Assembly (NCBI GenBank): GCA_031360915.1
Contig: JANMCE010000350.1
Span: 6,162 to 70,161 of the forward strand
Direction: 5' to 3'
DNA length: 64,000 nt
From: JANMCE01 sp031360915
GTDB lineage: Bacteria > Actinomycetota > Acidimicrobiia > Acidimicrobiales > Ilumatobacteraceae
A program made the translations under genes and the position numbers. Positions 25,271 to 33,129 of this stretch are shown here, piece by piece; positions within the stretch are counted from its first letter, which is position 1; each line of letters starts with the position of its first letter. Below the pieces are notes generated by a model that searched no databases, was not told where the DNA came from, and saw nothing but the letters and a program-made list of their open reading frames with translations.

Positions 25271-25888
25271 TCATTTCGATACCTCGGCCACCGACCTCGC
25301 AGGCGCGATCGCGTCGCGAAAGCGTTGCGATGCCGATTGCCAGTCGGCCAGTTGCAGGAAGGCCTTGGCCCACTTTTCTTTCTCGTTGCGGTAGTCGAGG
25401 TAGTAGGCGTGTTCCCACGCGTCGCCCACCAGAAGCGGGATCGTTCCGGCAACCTGCGTGCCGTGGTGATCCTGGACTTGGAAGGTGACGAGGCGTCCGG
25501 CGAGAGGTTCCCAGACCAACGCGGCCCAGCCGACGCCCTGCAACCCGGTCATCAGGCTGGAGAGTCGGCTTTCCAGCCGGTCGAACGAACCGAACGACTC
25601 CGTGATCGCCGCGGCAAGTTCTCCTTCGGGAGGGCCACCGCCGCCCGGTGTCATGCTCTTCCAAAAGAGCGAGTGCAGGTGGTGGCCACCGAGATGGAAG
25701 GCCAGCGATCGTTCAAGGGAAGGGAGCTGCGCTGGTTCGGCGTCGGCGAGCTTTTCAAGCGCCTCGTTGGCACCCTTTACGTAGGCCGCGTGGTGTTTTG
25801 AATGATGAAGCTCCAACAGCTCAGCCGAAAGATGCGGAGCGAGCGAGCCGTAGTCGTACGGCAAATCGGGCAGTGTGTATGTCTTCAT
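25271..25888 (-). CDS. sodA: Superoxide dismutase, Fe/Mn family
   Basis: This 205-residue cytosolic enzyme dismutates superoxide. The metal ligands are visible: His in LELHHSKHHAAYVKG, His in LAFHLGGHHLHSLFW, and Asp plus His in VGDAWEHAYYLDY. GGGGPPEGEL is family-typical. Metal preference is not obvious. ATG 25888 fits the usual N-terminus (YTLPDLPYDYGSL) and lies 10 bp after a perfect SigF-type -10 element. Confidence 0.96.
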   Translation of the reverse strand: MKTYTLPDLPYDYGSLAPHLSAELLELHHSKHHAAYVKGANEALEKLADAEPAQLPSLERSLAFHLGGHHLHSLFWKSMTPGGGGPPEGELAAAITESFGSFDRLESRLSSLMTGLQGVGWAALVWEPLAGRLVTFQVQDHHGTQVAGTIPLLVGDAWEHAYYLDYRNEKEKWAKAFLQLADWQSASQRFRDAIAPARSVAEVSK

Positions 25889-25897
25889 GGCGTTGTG

Positions 25898-25923
25898 GTA
25901 CCCGACCCCTGCTTCGGCCAAAC
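25898..25923 (-). promoter_or_regulatory. SigF-type promoter for the superoxide dismutase gene
   Basis: The minus strand carries an exact GTTT-N16-GGGTAC. It is back to back with the SigF-type promoter at 25938. Confidence 0.82.
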
Positions 25924-25937
25924 ATGGTGACCTCACG

Positions 25938-25963
25938 GTTTGATGCGCGTCAACATCGGGTAT
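25938..25963 (+). promoter_or_regulatory. SigF-type promoter for the GT4 gene at 25973
   Basis: The plus strand carries an exact GTTT-N16-GGGTAT. It overlaps the upstream in-frame TTG/ATG codons at 25940-25945, so translation must begin downstream of it. Confidence 0.82.
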
Positions 25964-25972
25964 ACCGCGATC

Positions 25973-27091
25973 GTGTCGTATGCCGGAGTTGGAGTACAGC
26001 CAAGAACGACCCCGCTGCGAATCGCCGTGCTGGCACCTTTGGCCTGGCGGGTGCCACCGCGGCACTACGGCCCCTGGGAACTGTTTGCTTCGCTTCTGAC
26101 AGAAGGGCTAGTCGCACGTGGTCATGACGTGACGCTGTTTGCCTCGGCTGATTCCATTAGCAACGCGCGTCTGCGCTCGGAGACGATGACGGGCTGGTCA
26201 GAAGATCTCAGCATCGATCCGAAGGTGGCCGAGTGCCTGCACATTGCTTCGGTCTTTGAGCAGAGTGACGAGTTCGACATCATCCACAACAGCTTTGATT
26301 TCCTGCCACTCACCTACAGCGCGTTAGTCGACACACCGGTTGTGACGACACTTCACGGCTTTTCGTCGGAACGAATCGTCAAGGTGTACAAGCGCTACAA
26401 CGCCATCGGATCCTACGTCTCGATCAGCGAGGCCGATCGCCACCCACAACTGGACTACGCCGCCACCATTCATCATGGCATCGACACGTCAGACTTCGAG
26501 CTCTGTGATCAACCCAGTGACGACCTGCTCTTCTTCGGCCGCATTCATCCTGATAAGGGCACGGCCGTAGCTATCGAAGTTGCACGGCGGGCGGGTCGGC
26601 GTCTGATCATTGCCGGCATCGTGCAGGACGAGGACTATTTTCGCAATGAGGTCTTGCCGCATGTTGACGGCAAGAATGTCACCTTTCTCGGACCGATCGG
26701 TGGGACGCAGCGTCGCAATGTGCTCGCGAGAGCGCATTCGATGTTGCACCTCATCGACTTCGACGAACCGTTTGGCTTCAGCGTGGTCGAAGCCATGGCC
26801 AGCGGAACCCCCGTCATCGCATTCGATCGAGGCTCGATGACCGAGCTCATCGATGATGGGGTCACCGGATTCGTCGTTCAGGACATCGCAGCTGCGGTGT
26901 CCGCTGTCGACAAAGCGAACGGTCTACTCCGCCCTCTCATACGCGGCATCGCAGTAGGCCGGTTCGATAGCAATCGTATGGTGGATGACTACGTCGACCT
27001 GTACCGCCGAATTCTGGGAGACGTTTCGCCGCTTGTCGATCTGGGTACAGCGCCAGGCACATCATCACAGTCTGAACTTGTGTCGAGATAG
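25973..27091 (+). CDS. GT4-type glycosyltransferase
   Basis: This 372-residue GT-B enzyme has N-terminal PLRIAVLAPLAWRVPPRHYG, typical of actinobacterial GT4 enzymes, and the C-terminal motif FDEPFGFSVVEAMASGTPVI containing the EX7E donor-site pair. GTG 25973 is chosen because the SigF-type -10 element ends at 25963, placing the transcript start at about 25970; upstream in-frame codons fall inside the promoter. The ferredoxin gene follows after 8 bp. Sugar and acceptor are unknown. Confidence 0.9.
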   Translation: MSYAGVGVQPRTTPLRIAVLAPLAWRVPPRHYGPWELFASLLTEGLVARGHDVTLFASADSISNARLRSETMTGWSEDLSIDPKVAECLHIASVFEQSDEFDIIHNSFDFLPLTYSALVDTPVVTTLHGFSSERIVKVYKRYNAIGSYVSISEADRHPQLDYAATIHHGIDTSDFELCDQPSDDLLFFGRIHPDKGTAVAIEVARRAGRRLIIAGIVQDEDYFRNEVLPHVDGKNVTFLGPIGGTQRRNVLARAHSMLHLIDFDEPFGFSVVEAMASGTPVIAFDRGSMTELIDDGVTGFVVQDIAAAVSAVDKANGLLRPLIRGIAVGRFDSNRMVDDYVDLYRRILGDVSPLVDLGTAPGTSSQSELVSR

Positions 27092-27099
27092 GGGACTTG

Positions 27100-27495
27100 A
27101 TGTCCGGTATCGCAATAATCACCGAAGCCTGCATCGGCACCAAGGACCGCGCCTGCGTCGACGTTTGTCCGGTGCAGTGCATTTACGAATTCAACCCCGA
27201 GACGAACACGCTGTTCTCCGAGCAAGCTGCGGGAAGCGGTGTAGTCGAAAATTCCCACACACCCAATGCGGACGCCGTCGCCATCTTTGCCGACAGCATT
27301 CTGTACGTGAACATGGATGAATGCACCTCCTGCACGGCGTGTTACCAGCCCGACGTGTGTCCCGTCGGAGCTATCTACGCTGAGGAGCACGTGCCGAACG
27401 GCACGACCATCAAAAAGTACAATTCGACCGACCCAAACGCCGGCCACGACCACACATTCTTCATCGAGCAGAGCCGAGCCGTCTTCGCTGACTAA
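27100..27495 (+). CDS. FdxA-like ferredoxin with an insert between the cluster motifs
   Basis: This 131-residue iron-sulfur protein has a first motif C-x7-C-x3-C-x3-C (ACIGTKDRACVDVCPVQCI), which fits the 7Fe ferredoxin type. The second motif, CTSCTACYQPDVCP, has C-x2-C-x2-C-x5-CP, longer by two residues than usual. About 40 residues separate the motifs, against roughly 15 in FdxA. ATG 27100 lies behind AGGGGAC. It probably supplies electrons to a flavo- or molybdoenzyme. Confidence 0.85.
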   Translation: MSGIAIITEACIGTKDRACVDVCPVQCIYEFNPETNTLFSEQAAGSGVVENSHTPNADAVAIFADSILYVNMDECTSCTACYQPDVCPVGAIYAEEHVPNGTTIKKYNSTDPNAGHDHTFFIEQSRAVFAD

Positions 27496-27497
27496 CG

Positions 27498-28241
27498 CTA
27501 CGTGTGGCAAGCCAGGAAGGTTTCGATAACCCGTTTGGTCTCGTCAGGATCTCGGACTTGGATGGAGGCCACCCCCATTTCGCGTACGGGTGAATCGTTG
27601 CCACCAGGGAAGAGGGCATCGCCGACGAAGAGCATCTCGGCGGTTGGTATGCCAAGGATCGCCTCGATCTTGCCGATGCCGTAAGCCTTGTCGATGCCAG
27701 GCCTGGTCACATCGACCGACGTTGTTCCGCCGAAGTGGACGGACAGATCGGGAATCATGGAATCGATGTCTGCCTTCAGTTGCCTCCGCTTGGCAAAGTC
27801 CGGGTCCCAGTTGCGTTTTGCTTCGATGGGCGCTTGCTGCCCAAGCGCCGAGTAGGTGATCTGGGTTCCGCGATCTTCAATTAGCTCACCCCACGTTTCT
27901 TCAGGTTTGAAGCCGGAACGAGCTACCGCCTGGGTGATGGCTTCGACCGTGCGGCGCCGCTCGTCTTCGGCGAGATCCTCGGAGTAGATCTTCTGCCACG
28001 ACTGCTCAAACCGGTACAGCTTGGTGCCGCACGTCGGAAGCAAGATGACCCTGGTCAAATCGACGTCATCGGGAAGCTGGGCGACGAGTTGGGTGAGGAA
28101 CTGTGGCCAGTCGCCGCCCGAGATGATGGCGACAGGGACCACCTTTAGGAGGCTTTCCAACAGTACGACCATCTCAGAATCAATCTCCGACTTGCTGACC
28201 GCCAGAGTGCCGTCGAGATCGAACGCCATCAAGTTTTTCAT
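27498..28241 (-). CDS. HAD-IIB family phosphatase
   Basis: This 247-residue HAD hydrolase has motif I FDLDGTLAVS with both catalytic Asp residues near residue 8, motif II IISGGDW, and motif IV VGDALFPGGNDSP. The alpha/beta cap places it with sugar-phosphate phosphatases such as sucrose-, trehalose- or mannosyl-glycerate phosphatases. ATG 28241 gives the standard MKNLMAFDLDG start. It converges with the ferredoxin gene across 2 bp. A sugar-phosphate substrate is plausible next to glycosyltransferases. Confidence 0.88.
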   Translation of the reverse strand: MKNLMAFDLDGTLAVSKSEIDSEMVVLLESLLKVVPVAIISGGDWPQFLTQLVAQLPDDVDLTRVILLPTCGTKLYRFEQSWQKIYSEDLAEDERRRTVEAITQAVARSGFKPEETWGELIEDRGTQITYSALGQQAPIEAKRNWDPDFAKRRQLKADIDSMIPDLSVHFGGTTSVDVTRPGIDKAYGIGKIEAILGIPTAEMLFVGDALFPGGNDSPVREMGVASIQVRDPDETKRVIETFLACHT

Positions 28242-28281
28242 TCGTACGATCCGATCTTCGTCGTCTACCGGTCGACCACAT

Positions 28282-28307
28282 GTTTGCTTCAGGCCACGGC
28301 CGGGTAG
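28282..28307 (+). promoter_or_regulatory. SigF-type promoter for the gene at 28379
   Basis: The plus strand carries an exact GTTT-N16-GGGTAG. The leader would be about 65 nt and holds a GGAG ribosome site. Confidence 0.8.
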
Positions 28308-28378
28308 GTGCAGAATGCGACAGCAAATTTTGTGTACCCAGAAAACCTCGTCACTACACCTGAGAATGGAGTCTTTCA

Positions 28379-28879
28379 ATGACAGATCCCAACATCAATG
28401 TCAACCTACATTCGGCCGAAGAGCTACCTGTCAGCTATGTGGCCGAAGAGCTACCTGTCAGCGCCCAACGCGTCGACCGCTACAACCGGATTACCCCAGC
28501 CCAGGCAATCACCGCAATCGGCGGCGTTGCACTGCTGGTTCTCGGATTGATCGCCTTGGCTAAGACAGGCCTTAGTGACGGGTTCAAACTTCCCATCACC
28601 AAGCTGGCTGGATTGACGTACTCCCCTCTCCTGGCGTTGATCAGCGCAGGCGCCGGCCTGATCCTTCTGGCCGCAGCGTTCACGTCCCGTAACTCATCAG
28701 TGTTCTTCGGCGTACTTCTCGCCATCGGAGGCGTTGTCGGGTTGGCTGCACCGGAGCGATTCGATTCGATCTCGCTTCTGTCGGCGTACTGCTGGCTCGT
28801 GATCGCCATTGGGGTTGTGGTGGCGCTCGCCAACTTGTTGATGCCCACCATCACGACTCGCAAGGTTACCTACCGGTGA
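28379..28879 (+). CDS. Four-helix membrane protein with N-terminal peptide repeat, unknown
   Basis: This 166-residue protein has membrane helices at about 43-62, 80-100, 106-122 and 133-152. Near the N-terminus the peptide AEELPVS occurs twice in 16 residues, encoded by a 27-bp tandem DNA duplication. It is divergent from the HAD phosphatase and driven by a perfect SigF-type promoter. The YihY-like gene follows after 34 bp, probably in the same transcript. No family assigned. Confidence 0.8.
   Translation: MTDPNINVNLHSAEELPVSYVAEELPVSAQRVDRYNRITPAQAITAIGGVALLVLGLIALAKTGLSDGFKLPITKLAGLTYSPLLALISAGAGLILLAAAFTSRNSSVFFGVLLAIGGVVGLAAPERFDSISLLSAYCWLVIAIGVVVALANLLMPTITTRKVTYR
28414..28462 (+). repeat. 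27-bp period tandem repeat in coding sequence
   Basis: The 22-bp unit beginning GGCCGAAGAGCTACCTGTCA is present exactly at 28414-28435 and 28441-28462. It duplicates a nine-residue segment of the membrane protein without breaking the frame. Confidence 0.9.
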
Positions 28880-28913
28880 AAGCGCGCATCGCTGTCGACG
28901 GCTGAGTCATGAC

Positions 28914-29882
28914 ATGAACCCTCTTGAGCAGGCGCTTCGCACGATCGACAGCGTCCAGCAGCGATCAAAGCCAGTCGCATTCGTCGTCGGTGTGGTGAAA
29001 AAGTACGGGGACGATCGAGGCGGTCAGCTGGGTGCACTCGTATCGTTCTATGCATTCCTTTCTTTCTTTCCGCTCACCCTCGTGGTGGTGACAACGACTG
29101 CTTTTCTCGCTCATCGAAATCCTGCCCTCGCTGAGCGGCTTCGTGCTTCGAGTCTGTCGCAGTTCCCTGTGGTGGGTACCGAGCTGACAAGCGGCGAAAG
29201 GGCGCTACACGGCAGCGGTCTTGGTCTCGGCGTCGGCATTGCCGGGTTGTTATGGGGCGGTCTCGGGGCAACCCAGACGCTGCAGTACGCGTTCCAAGAG
29301 GTGTGGCACATTCCGCACAAGGATCGACCGCCTTTCGCTATTCGAATCGTTCGTGGCATCGGCGTGTTCGCGCTTCTCGGTGTTGGCGTCGTCGCCAGCG
29401 CCGTCCTCGGCGCACTCGGCTCGCTCATCTCCAACTCTCCTGCCGCAGGCACGCTTGGTTTGGTCGGGTCGTTCGCCATCGTGTTCGGCCTGTTTCTTTC
29501 CCTCTTCTGGCTGATGAGCCCGCGTAACCTCCGGCTTTTCGATCTCATTCCGGGCGTGACCTTCGCAGCGGTTGGTTGGGTGGCGCTGCAAACGATCGGT
29601 TTGCGTCTCGTGTCACACCAACTACGCCGCAGCTCGCAGCTCTACGGGACTATCGGAGCTGCGCTTGGACTTATCGCCTTCTTCCTGCTGGCAACCCAGG
29701 TGGTTATCTACGGCCTTGAGGTGACCGTGGTACGAGCCCAGCGGTTGTGGCCTCGCTCGTTGCTTCAACCGCCGCTGACCGGCCCCGACAAGCAGATGTT
29801 GGTGACAATGGCCATGCAGGAGGAGCGTCGCCCCGAGCAACGGATTTCCGTAGAAATCGATTCCACGACATCGCAGGTTTGA
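28914..29882 (+). CDS. YihY/BrkB-family inner membrane protein
   Basis: This 322-residue protein has six membrane helices and the family pattern GGQLGALVSFYAFLSFFPLT near residue 45, then LWGGLGATQTLQYAFQEVW. YihY proteins were once annotated as ribonuclease BN and their role is unresolved. The soluble C-terminal 40 residues are charged. It sits between two membrane-protein genes of the SigF-type regulon. Confidence 0.92.
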   Translation: MNPLEQALRTIDSVQQRSKPVAFVVGVVKKYGDDRGGQLGALVSFYAFLSFFPLTLVVVTTTAFLAHRNPALAERLRASSLSQFPVVGTELTSGERALHGSGLGLGVGIAGLLWGGLGATQTLQYAFQEVWHIPHKDRPPFAIRIVRGIGVFALLGVGVVASAVLGALGSLISNSPAAGTLGLVGSFAIVFGLFLSLFWLMSPRNLRLFDLIPGVTFAAVGWVALQTIGLRLVSHQLRRSSQLYGTIGAALGLIAFFLLATQVVIYGLEVTVVRAQRLWPRSLLQPPLTGPDKQMLVTMAMQEERRPEQRISVEIDSTTSQV

Positions 29883-29902
29883 GCCGCTCCGTATTCGGGT
29901 AA
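29877..29902 (+). promoter_or_regulatory. SigF-type promoter for the DoxX-like gene
   Basis: The plus strand carries an exact GTTT-N16-GGGTAA. Its -35 overlaps the last codons of the YihY gene, and the transcript start falls at GTG 29912. Confidence 0.82.
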
Positions 29903-29911
29903 ACCATCGAC

Positions 29912-30667
29912 GTGACCATGACCAGAACGATTGCTCGCTCGTCCATCGCCCCGATATTCCTTGCCGGAGGAATGGATGCCGTGCGGCACCCGCAGTCGAA
30001 GGCGGGCAAAGCCGAATATGTTGCCGCGCCTCTTGCCAAGATGTTGGGGACGACAGACGACCCGGTGAAACTCGTCCGCATCAATGGCTGTGTCCAACTT
30101 GCTGCTGGCACCCTCCTCATCTTGGGATGGGCCCCTCGGCTCTCCTCCACCGTTCTCGCCGCCAGTCTCGTTCCCACAACTCTTGCCGGACACAGATTCT
30201 GGGAGGAGACCGATCCTGCCGTTCGAGCACAACAACGTACCGCCTTTCTCAAGAACTGTGCGATGGTGGGCGGGCTTCTTCTCGCCGCAGTCGATAAGGA
30301 CGGCGCGCCGTCGTTGCGCTGGCGAACCGACAAGGCCGCCCACCGAGTTGCAGTGAGTGCGAACGAGAACTTGAACCGAGCCTCCGCAGCCATGATGGGC
30401 AAGAAGTCGAAATTGGAGAAGCTGGAGGCCGGGGCACTGAGCGCTGCGGCATTGTTCGGACGTAAGGCGCGCAAGGCTGTCGAGCACGCCGCATCGGTTG
30501 GTGCCGATCAGACAAGCCGAGCAGCAGGCATCGGCGCAGACCACCTTGCCAGCTTCAGTAAGCAAGCCACTAAGACGGCGACGCAACTCGGTCATTCGCT
30601 AGCAGAGACGATGTCGGAAGCCGCCGACGTCGCTGGCCACAAGGTGTCAAGTCTTACTTCGAGGTAG
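29912..30667 (+). CDS. DoxX-family membrane protein with long helical C-terminus
   Basis: This 251-residue protein has an N-terminal DoxX domain of about 135 residues (FLAGGMDAVRHPQSKAGKAE, then INGCVQLAAGTLLILGWAPR). A soluble Ala/Lys-rich tail of about 110 residues follows, likely helical and possibly nucleoid- or surface-binding. GTG 29912 coincides with the predicted leaderless start. DoxX proteins are associated with redox homeostasis; the tail is not part of the usual family. Confidence 0.88.
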   Translation: MTMTRTIARSSIAPIFLAGGMDAVRHPQSKAGKAEYVAAPLAKMLGTTDDPVKLVRINGCVQLAAGTLLILGWAPRLSSTVLAASLVPTTLAGHRFWEETDPAVRAQQRTAFLKNCAMVGGLLLAAVDKDGAPSLRWRTDKAAHRVAVSANENLNRASAAMMGKKSKLEKLEAGALSAAALFGRKARKAVEHAASVGADQTSRAAGIGADHLASFSKQATKTATQLGHSLAETMSEAADVAGHKVSSLTSR

Positions 30668-31022
30668 CCGTTTTATCGTCGCCAGTTACGTTGAACGGGC
30701 ATACAAAACCAGGCATAACCGAGGAGAACGGTGTAGGGCGAGCGCCTCTCAACGTCAGTCGACGCTCGCCGACATCTGATAGTTCCCCGGTTGACACGTT
30801 TCGAAACATCGCACGTGCGGGCAACCGACGTATAACACTTCGGTCGCATGGGTAGTGAAACTTCATGCCGAAGCAAGCGAACGAAACGGGCGGGCCAAGG
30901 GTCTCGGAATCCCCCGGACGGATGGTCAAGAAGAAGCCCCGTTCGAACGCCGCTGGTGCGCTAGTTTCAAAGCCGGACACAATGCGGGAAGCAGATGTAT
31001 CAAACGGGGAGAACCCCGACTC
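30668..31022. other. Intergenic stretch holding near-SigF promoters
   Basis: A 355-bp gap before the GT2 operon. It carries GTAT-N16-GGGTAG at 30830 and a weaker GTTT-N17-GGGCAA at 30798. No gene or RNA fold was recognised. Confidence 0.5.
30830..30855 (+). promoter_or_regulatory. Near-consensus SigF-type promoter for the four-gene operon
   Basis: GTAT-N16-GGGTAG on the plus strand. The same GTAT variant precedes the DosR-like gene at 38465. The leader to GTG 31023 would be about 160 nt. Confidence 0.6.
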
Positions 31023-31817
31023 GTGAGAAGGAATTCGTCCACCGAAGTTCCGCTTGATGACTCGGCCCGCCCCCCACTACGGGGGATCGTGGTCGCCATT
31101 CCTGCACGAGACGAAGCGCCGTCGATCGGCCTCGCGCTCTCGTTGATCCTGTGCGCTCTCCAGGATCTGCCGGCGTCGATGTCCACGGTCATGTGCGTAG
31201 CTTGCGACTCTTGTGTTGATGGCACCGTTGCCGAAGTAGGCCGCACACCGGATCACGGGACAGACGTGCTGATCGTCGAGGGCGTGTGGCAGTCAGTGGG
31301 TGGAGCGCGCAGAGCCGCCGTACAGCACGGCCTCGACTCACTGCTTTCCGCCGGCCTCCGTCTCGAACAAATCTGGATCGCCACAACCGATGCCGACACC
31401 ACCGTTGGACCGGACTGGCTGTCTCGGCAGCTTCGTTATGCGGAGATCGGGCTGGATGCCGTTGCCGGTATCGTGGACCTTCGCCGCGATGCAGATCTAA
31501 CTATCGCCACCGAAGAGATCTTTGGCGACATGTACAAGGTACCTAGACACGGTCACTCCCATGTTCATGGCGCAAACCTCGGCGTACGCGCTGACGCCTA
31601 CGTAGTCGCCGGAGGCTTCCCCATTCTGTCGGCATCCGAAGATCGAGAGCTCTGGAACTCACTTCTTGCGTCCGGGTATCGCTGTCATGCATCGAATCGG
31701 CTGCGCGTATCCACCAGCGCTCGTCTGCATGGTCGAGTGGAGGAGGGCTTTGCGTTCGCGCTGCGCAAGCGCCAAGGCAATGTCGATGCGTTGACGCTCG
31801 AACTGAGTCGAACGTGA
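31023..31817 (+). CDS. GT2-family glycosyltransferase, first gene of a tailoring operon
   Basis: This 264-residue GT-A enzyme has IVVAIPARDEAPSIGLAL at the N-terminus, a DADTTVGPDWL acidic motif near residue 120 and SASEDRELW (ED motif) near residue 205. GTG 31023 is the first in-frame start downstream of the promoter; the preceding frame shows no protein-like pattern. The stop overlaps the deacetylase start by 4 bp. With the next three genes it forms a tight operon. Confidence 0.85.
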   Translation: MRRNSSTEVPLDDSARPPLRGIVVAIPARDEAPSIGLALSLILCALQDLPASMSTVMCVACDSCVDGTVAEVGRTPDHGTDVLIVEGVWQSVGGARRAAVQHGLDSLLSAGLRLEQIWIATTDADTTVGPDWLSRQLRYAEIGLDAVAGIVDLRRDADLTIATEEIFGDMYKVPRHGHSHVHGANLGVRADAYVVAGGFPILSASEDRELWNSLLASGYRCHASNRLRVSTSARLHGRVEEGFAFALRKRQGNVDALTLELSRT

Positions 31818-32545
31818 CCAGCCCTTATCGTCCAGCCGCGACTGGTCCCACCGACCCCGGTCCGTCCGCGGCGATATGGGACGAGGCGCTGCGAAACGCG
31901 CCGCCCTTTCGGTGGCCAGGAACCGACCGAATCGTCGTTGTGAGTCCGCATCCCGACGATGAAACGCTCGGCGTGGGCGGCCTCATCGCCATGGCGGTAG
32001 ACCGATCTCTTCCCGTCGTCGTGCTATGTGTGACGAATGGTGAAGCGGCCTTTTATTGTGACGACCTGGCCAGTGTCCGACGCAGGGAGCTAGCCGACGC
32101 ACTCGCATTTCTTGGCGGTGAGGGAAGCATTACGCACCATTACCTTGATCTACCGGACGGAAAAGTCGAGGGGTGCGAAATAGAGTTGCGCAACATCGTT
32201 CGACATCTTTTGGTTCCGGGTGATCTGGTCCTATGCCCGCTCGTGGACGACGGGCACTCCGATCACGCCGCGACAGCAACGGCCTCTATCGAGGCAGCTC
32301 ATCAAGCCAGCGCGCACGTGCGCTGTTTCCCGATCTGGGCCTGGCGGTATCACGACGCGTCCTCTTCGTCGCTGCTGAAAGGCGAGAGGCTCTCGCTCAC
32401 CAAGACGGCCCGACGACGAAAGCAGCGCGCGATTGCCTGCTTTCAGTCGCAGATCGGAACCGAGAATCCCGTCGTCCCGCAATGGATGCTGGAACGCCTC
32501 GACCGTGACTTCGAGACGCTCGTCGATCCGAGCCAAGCGCAATGA
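31814..32545 (+). CDS. PIG-L/LmbE-family deacetylase
   Basis: This 243-residue zinc hydrolase has the metal motif SPHPDDETLGVGGLI near residue 45, and the distal His in DGHSDHAATATASI. The family removes N-acetyl groups from sugar derivatives such as GlcNAc-inositol in mycothiol synthesis. Here the partner genes suggest a deacetylated glycoconjugate of another kind. It overlaps both neighbours by 4 bp. Confidence 0.92.
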   Translation: MTSPYRPAATGPTDPGPSAAIWDEALRNAPPFRWPGTDRIVVVSPHPDDETLGVGGLIAMAVDRSLPVVVLCVTNGEAAFYCDDLASVRRRELADALAFLGGEGSITHHYLDLPDGKVEGCEIELRNIVRHLLVPGDLVLCPLVDDGHSDHAATATASIEAAHQASAHVRCFPIWAWRYHDASSSSLLKGERLSLTKTARRRKQRAIACFQSQIGTENPVVPQWMLERLDRDFETLVDPSQAQ

Positions 32546-33129
32546 GGGTCGATCTGCGCCACTTCGAACGGGCTTACGCCAAAAGCGACGACCCGTGGGC
32601 CTTTGCGACATCCGCTTATGAACAACAGAAGTACAAGACGACCATTGCCTACCTAAACCCCCGCCACTATCACAGGTGCTTTGAACCAGCGTGCTCCATC
32701 GGCGTCCTGACGGCCGACTTGGCCGACTGGGCCGACCGTGTCGTTGCCTGTGACTCATCACCCGCTGCAATTGCACGGGCGCGTAAGCATCTTGCGGGCA
32801 CATCAAACGTTGAACTCCTTGTTGCAAGCCTTCCGGAGCAATGGCCAACGGGCACGTTTGATCTGATTGTCTTCTCAGAGCTGGGTTACTACTGGGACGA
32901 GGACGGGCTTGGAACTGTGCTCGACAAACTCGCCACCTCCCTCAGCCCCGGGGCCGACCTCATTGCGGTGCACTGGCTAGGAACGTCCGCTGATCACTTG
33001 TTACACGGAAGCGATGTCCATCGGATCATGCGGAACAGGTTTGGCACACCCAGTATCTCGATGGCTTCGCACGACAATCGATCTACCATCCGAAGTGGGT
33101 TTCTGATCGACCGGTGGGACAATCGATGA
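32542..33129 (+). CDS. SAM-dependent methyltransferase, NodS-like
   Basis: This 195-residue class I methyltransferase has the entry FERAYAKSDDPWAF and SAM site FEPACSIGVLTADLA near residue 48, then VVACDSSPAAIARAR. NodS enzymes N-methylate a deacetylated glucosamine after the action of NodB. That parallels the upstream deacetylase and suggests the amine it frees is methylated. The ATG overlaps both neighbours. Confidence 0.88.
   Translation: MRVDLRHFERAYAKSDDPWAFATSAYEQQKYKTTIAYLNPRHYHRCFEPACSIGVLTADLADWADRVVACDSSPAAIARARKHLAGTSNVELLVASLPEQWPTGTFDLIVFSELGYYWDEDGLGTVLDKLATSLSPGADLIAVHWLGTSADHLLHGSDVHRIMRNRFGTPSISMASHDNRSTIRSGFLIDRWDNR

Noticed and set aside
27084..27104. GGAC-N5-GTCC overlapping the ferredoxin start as a DosR box
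   Set aside because: It covers the ribosome site and start codon, so it is better explained by translation signals.
30798..30824. GTTT-N17-GGGCAA as a SigF promoter
   Set aside because: Two deviations (spacer and -10); the element at 30830 fits better.
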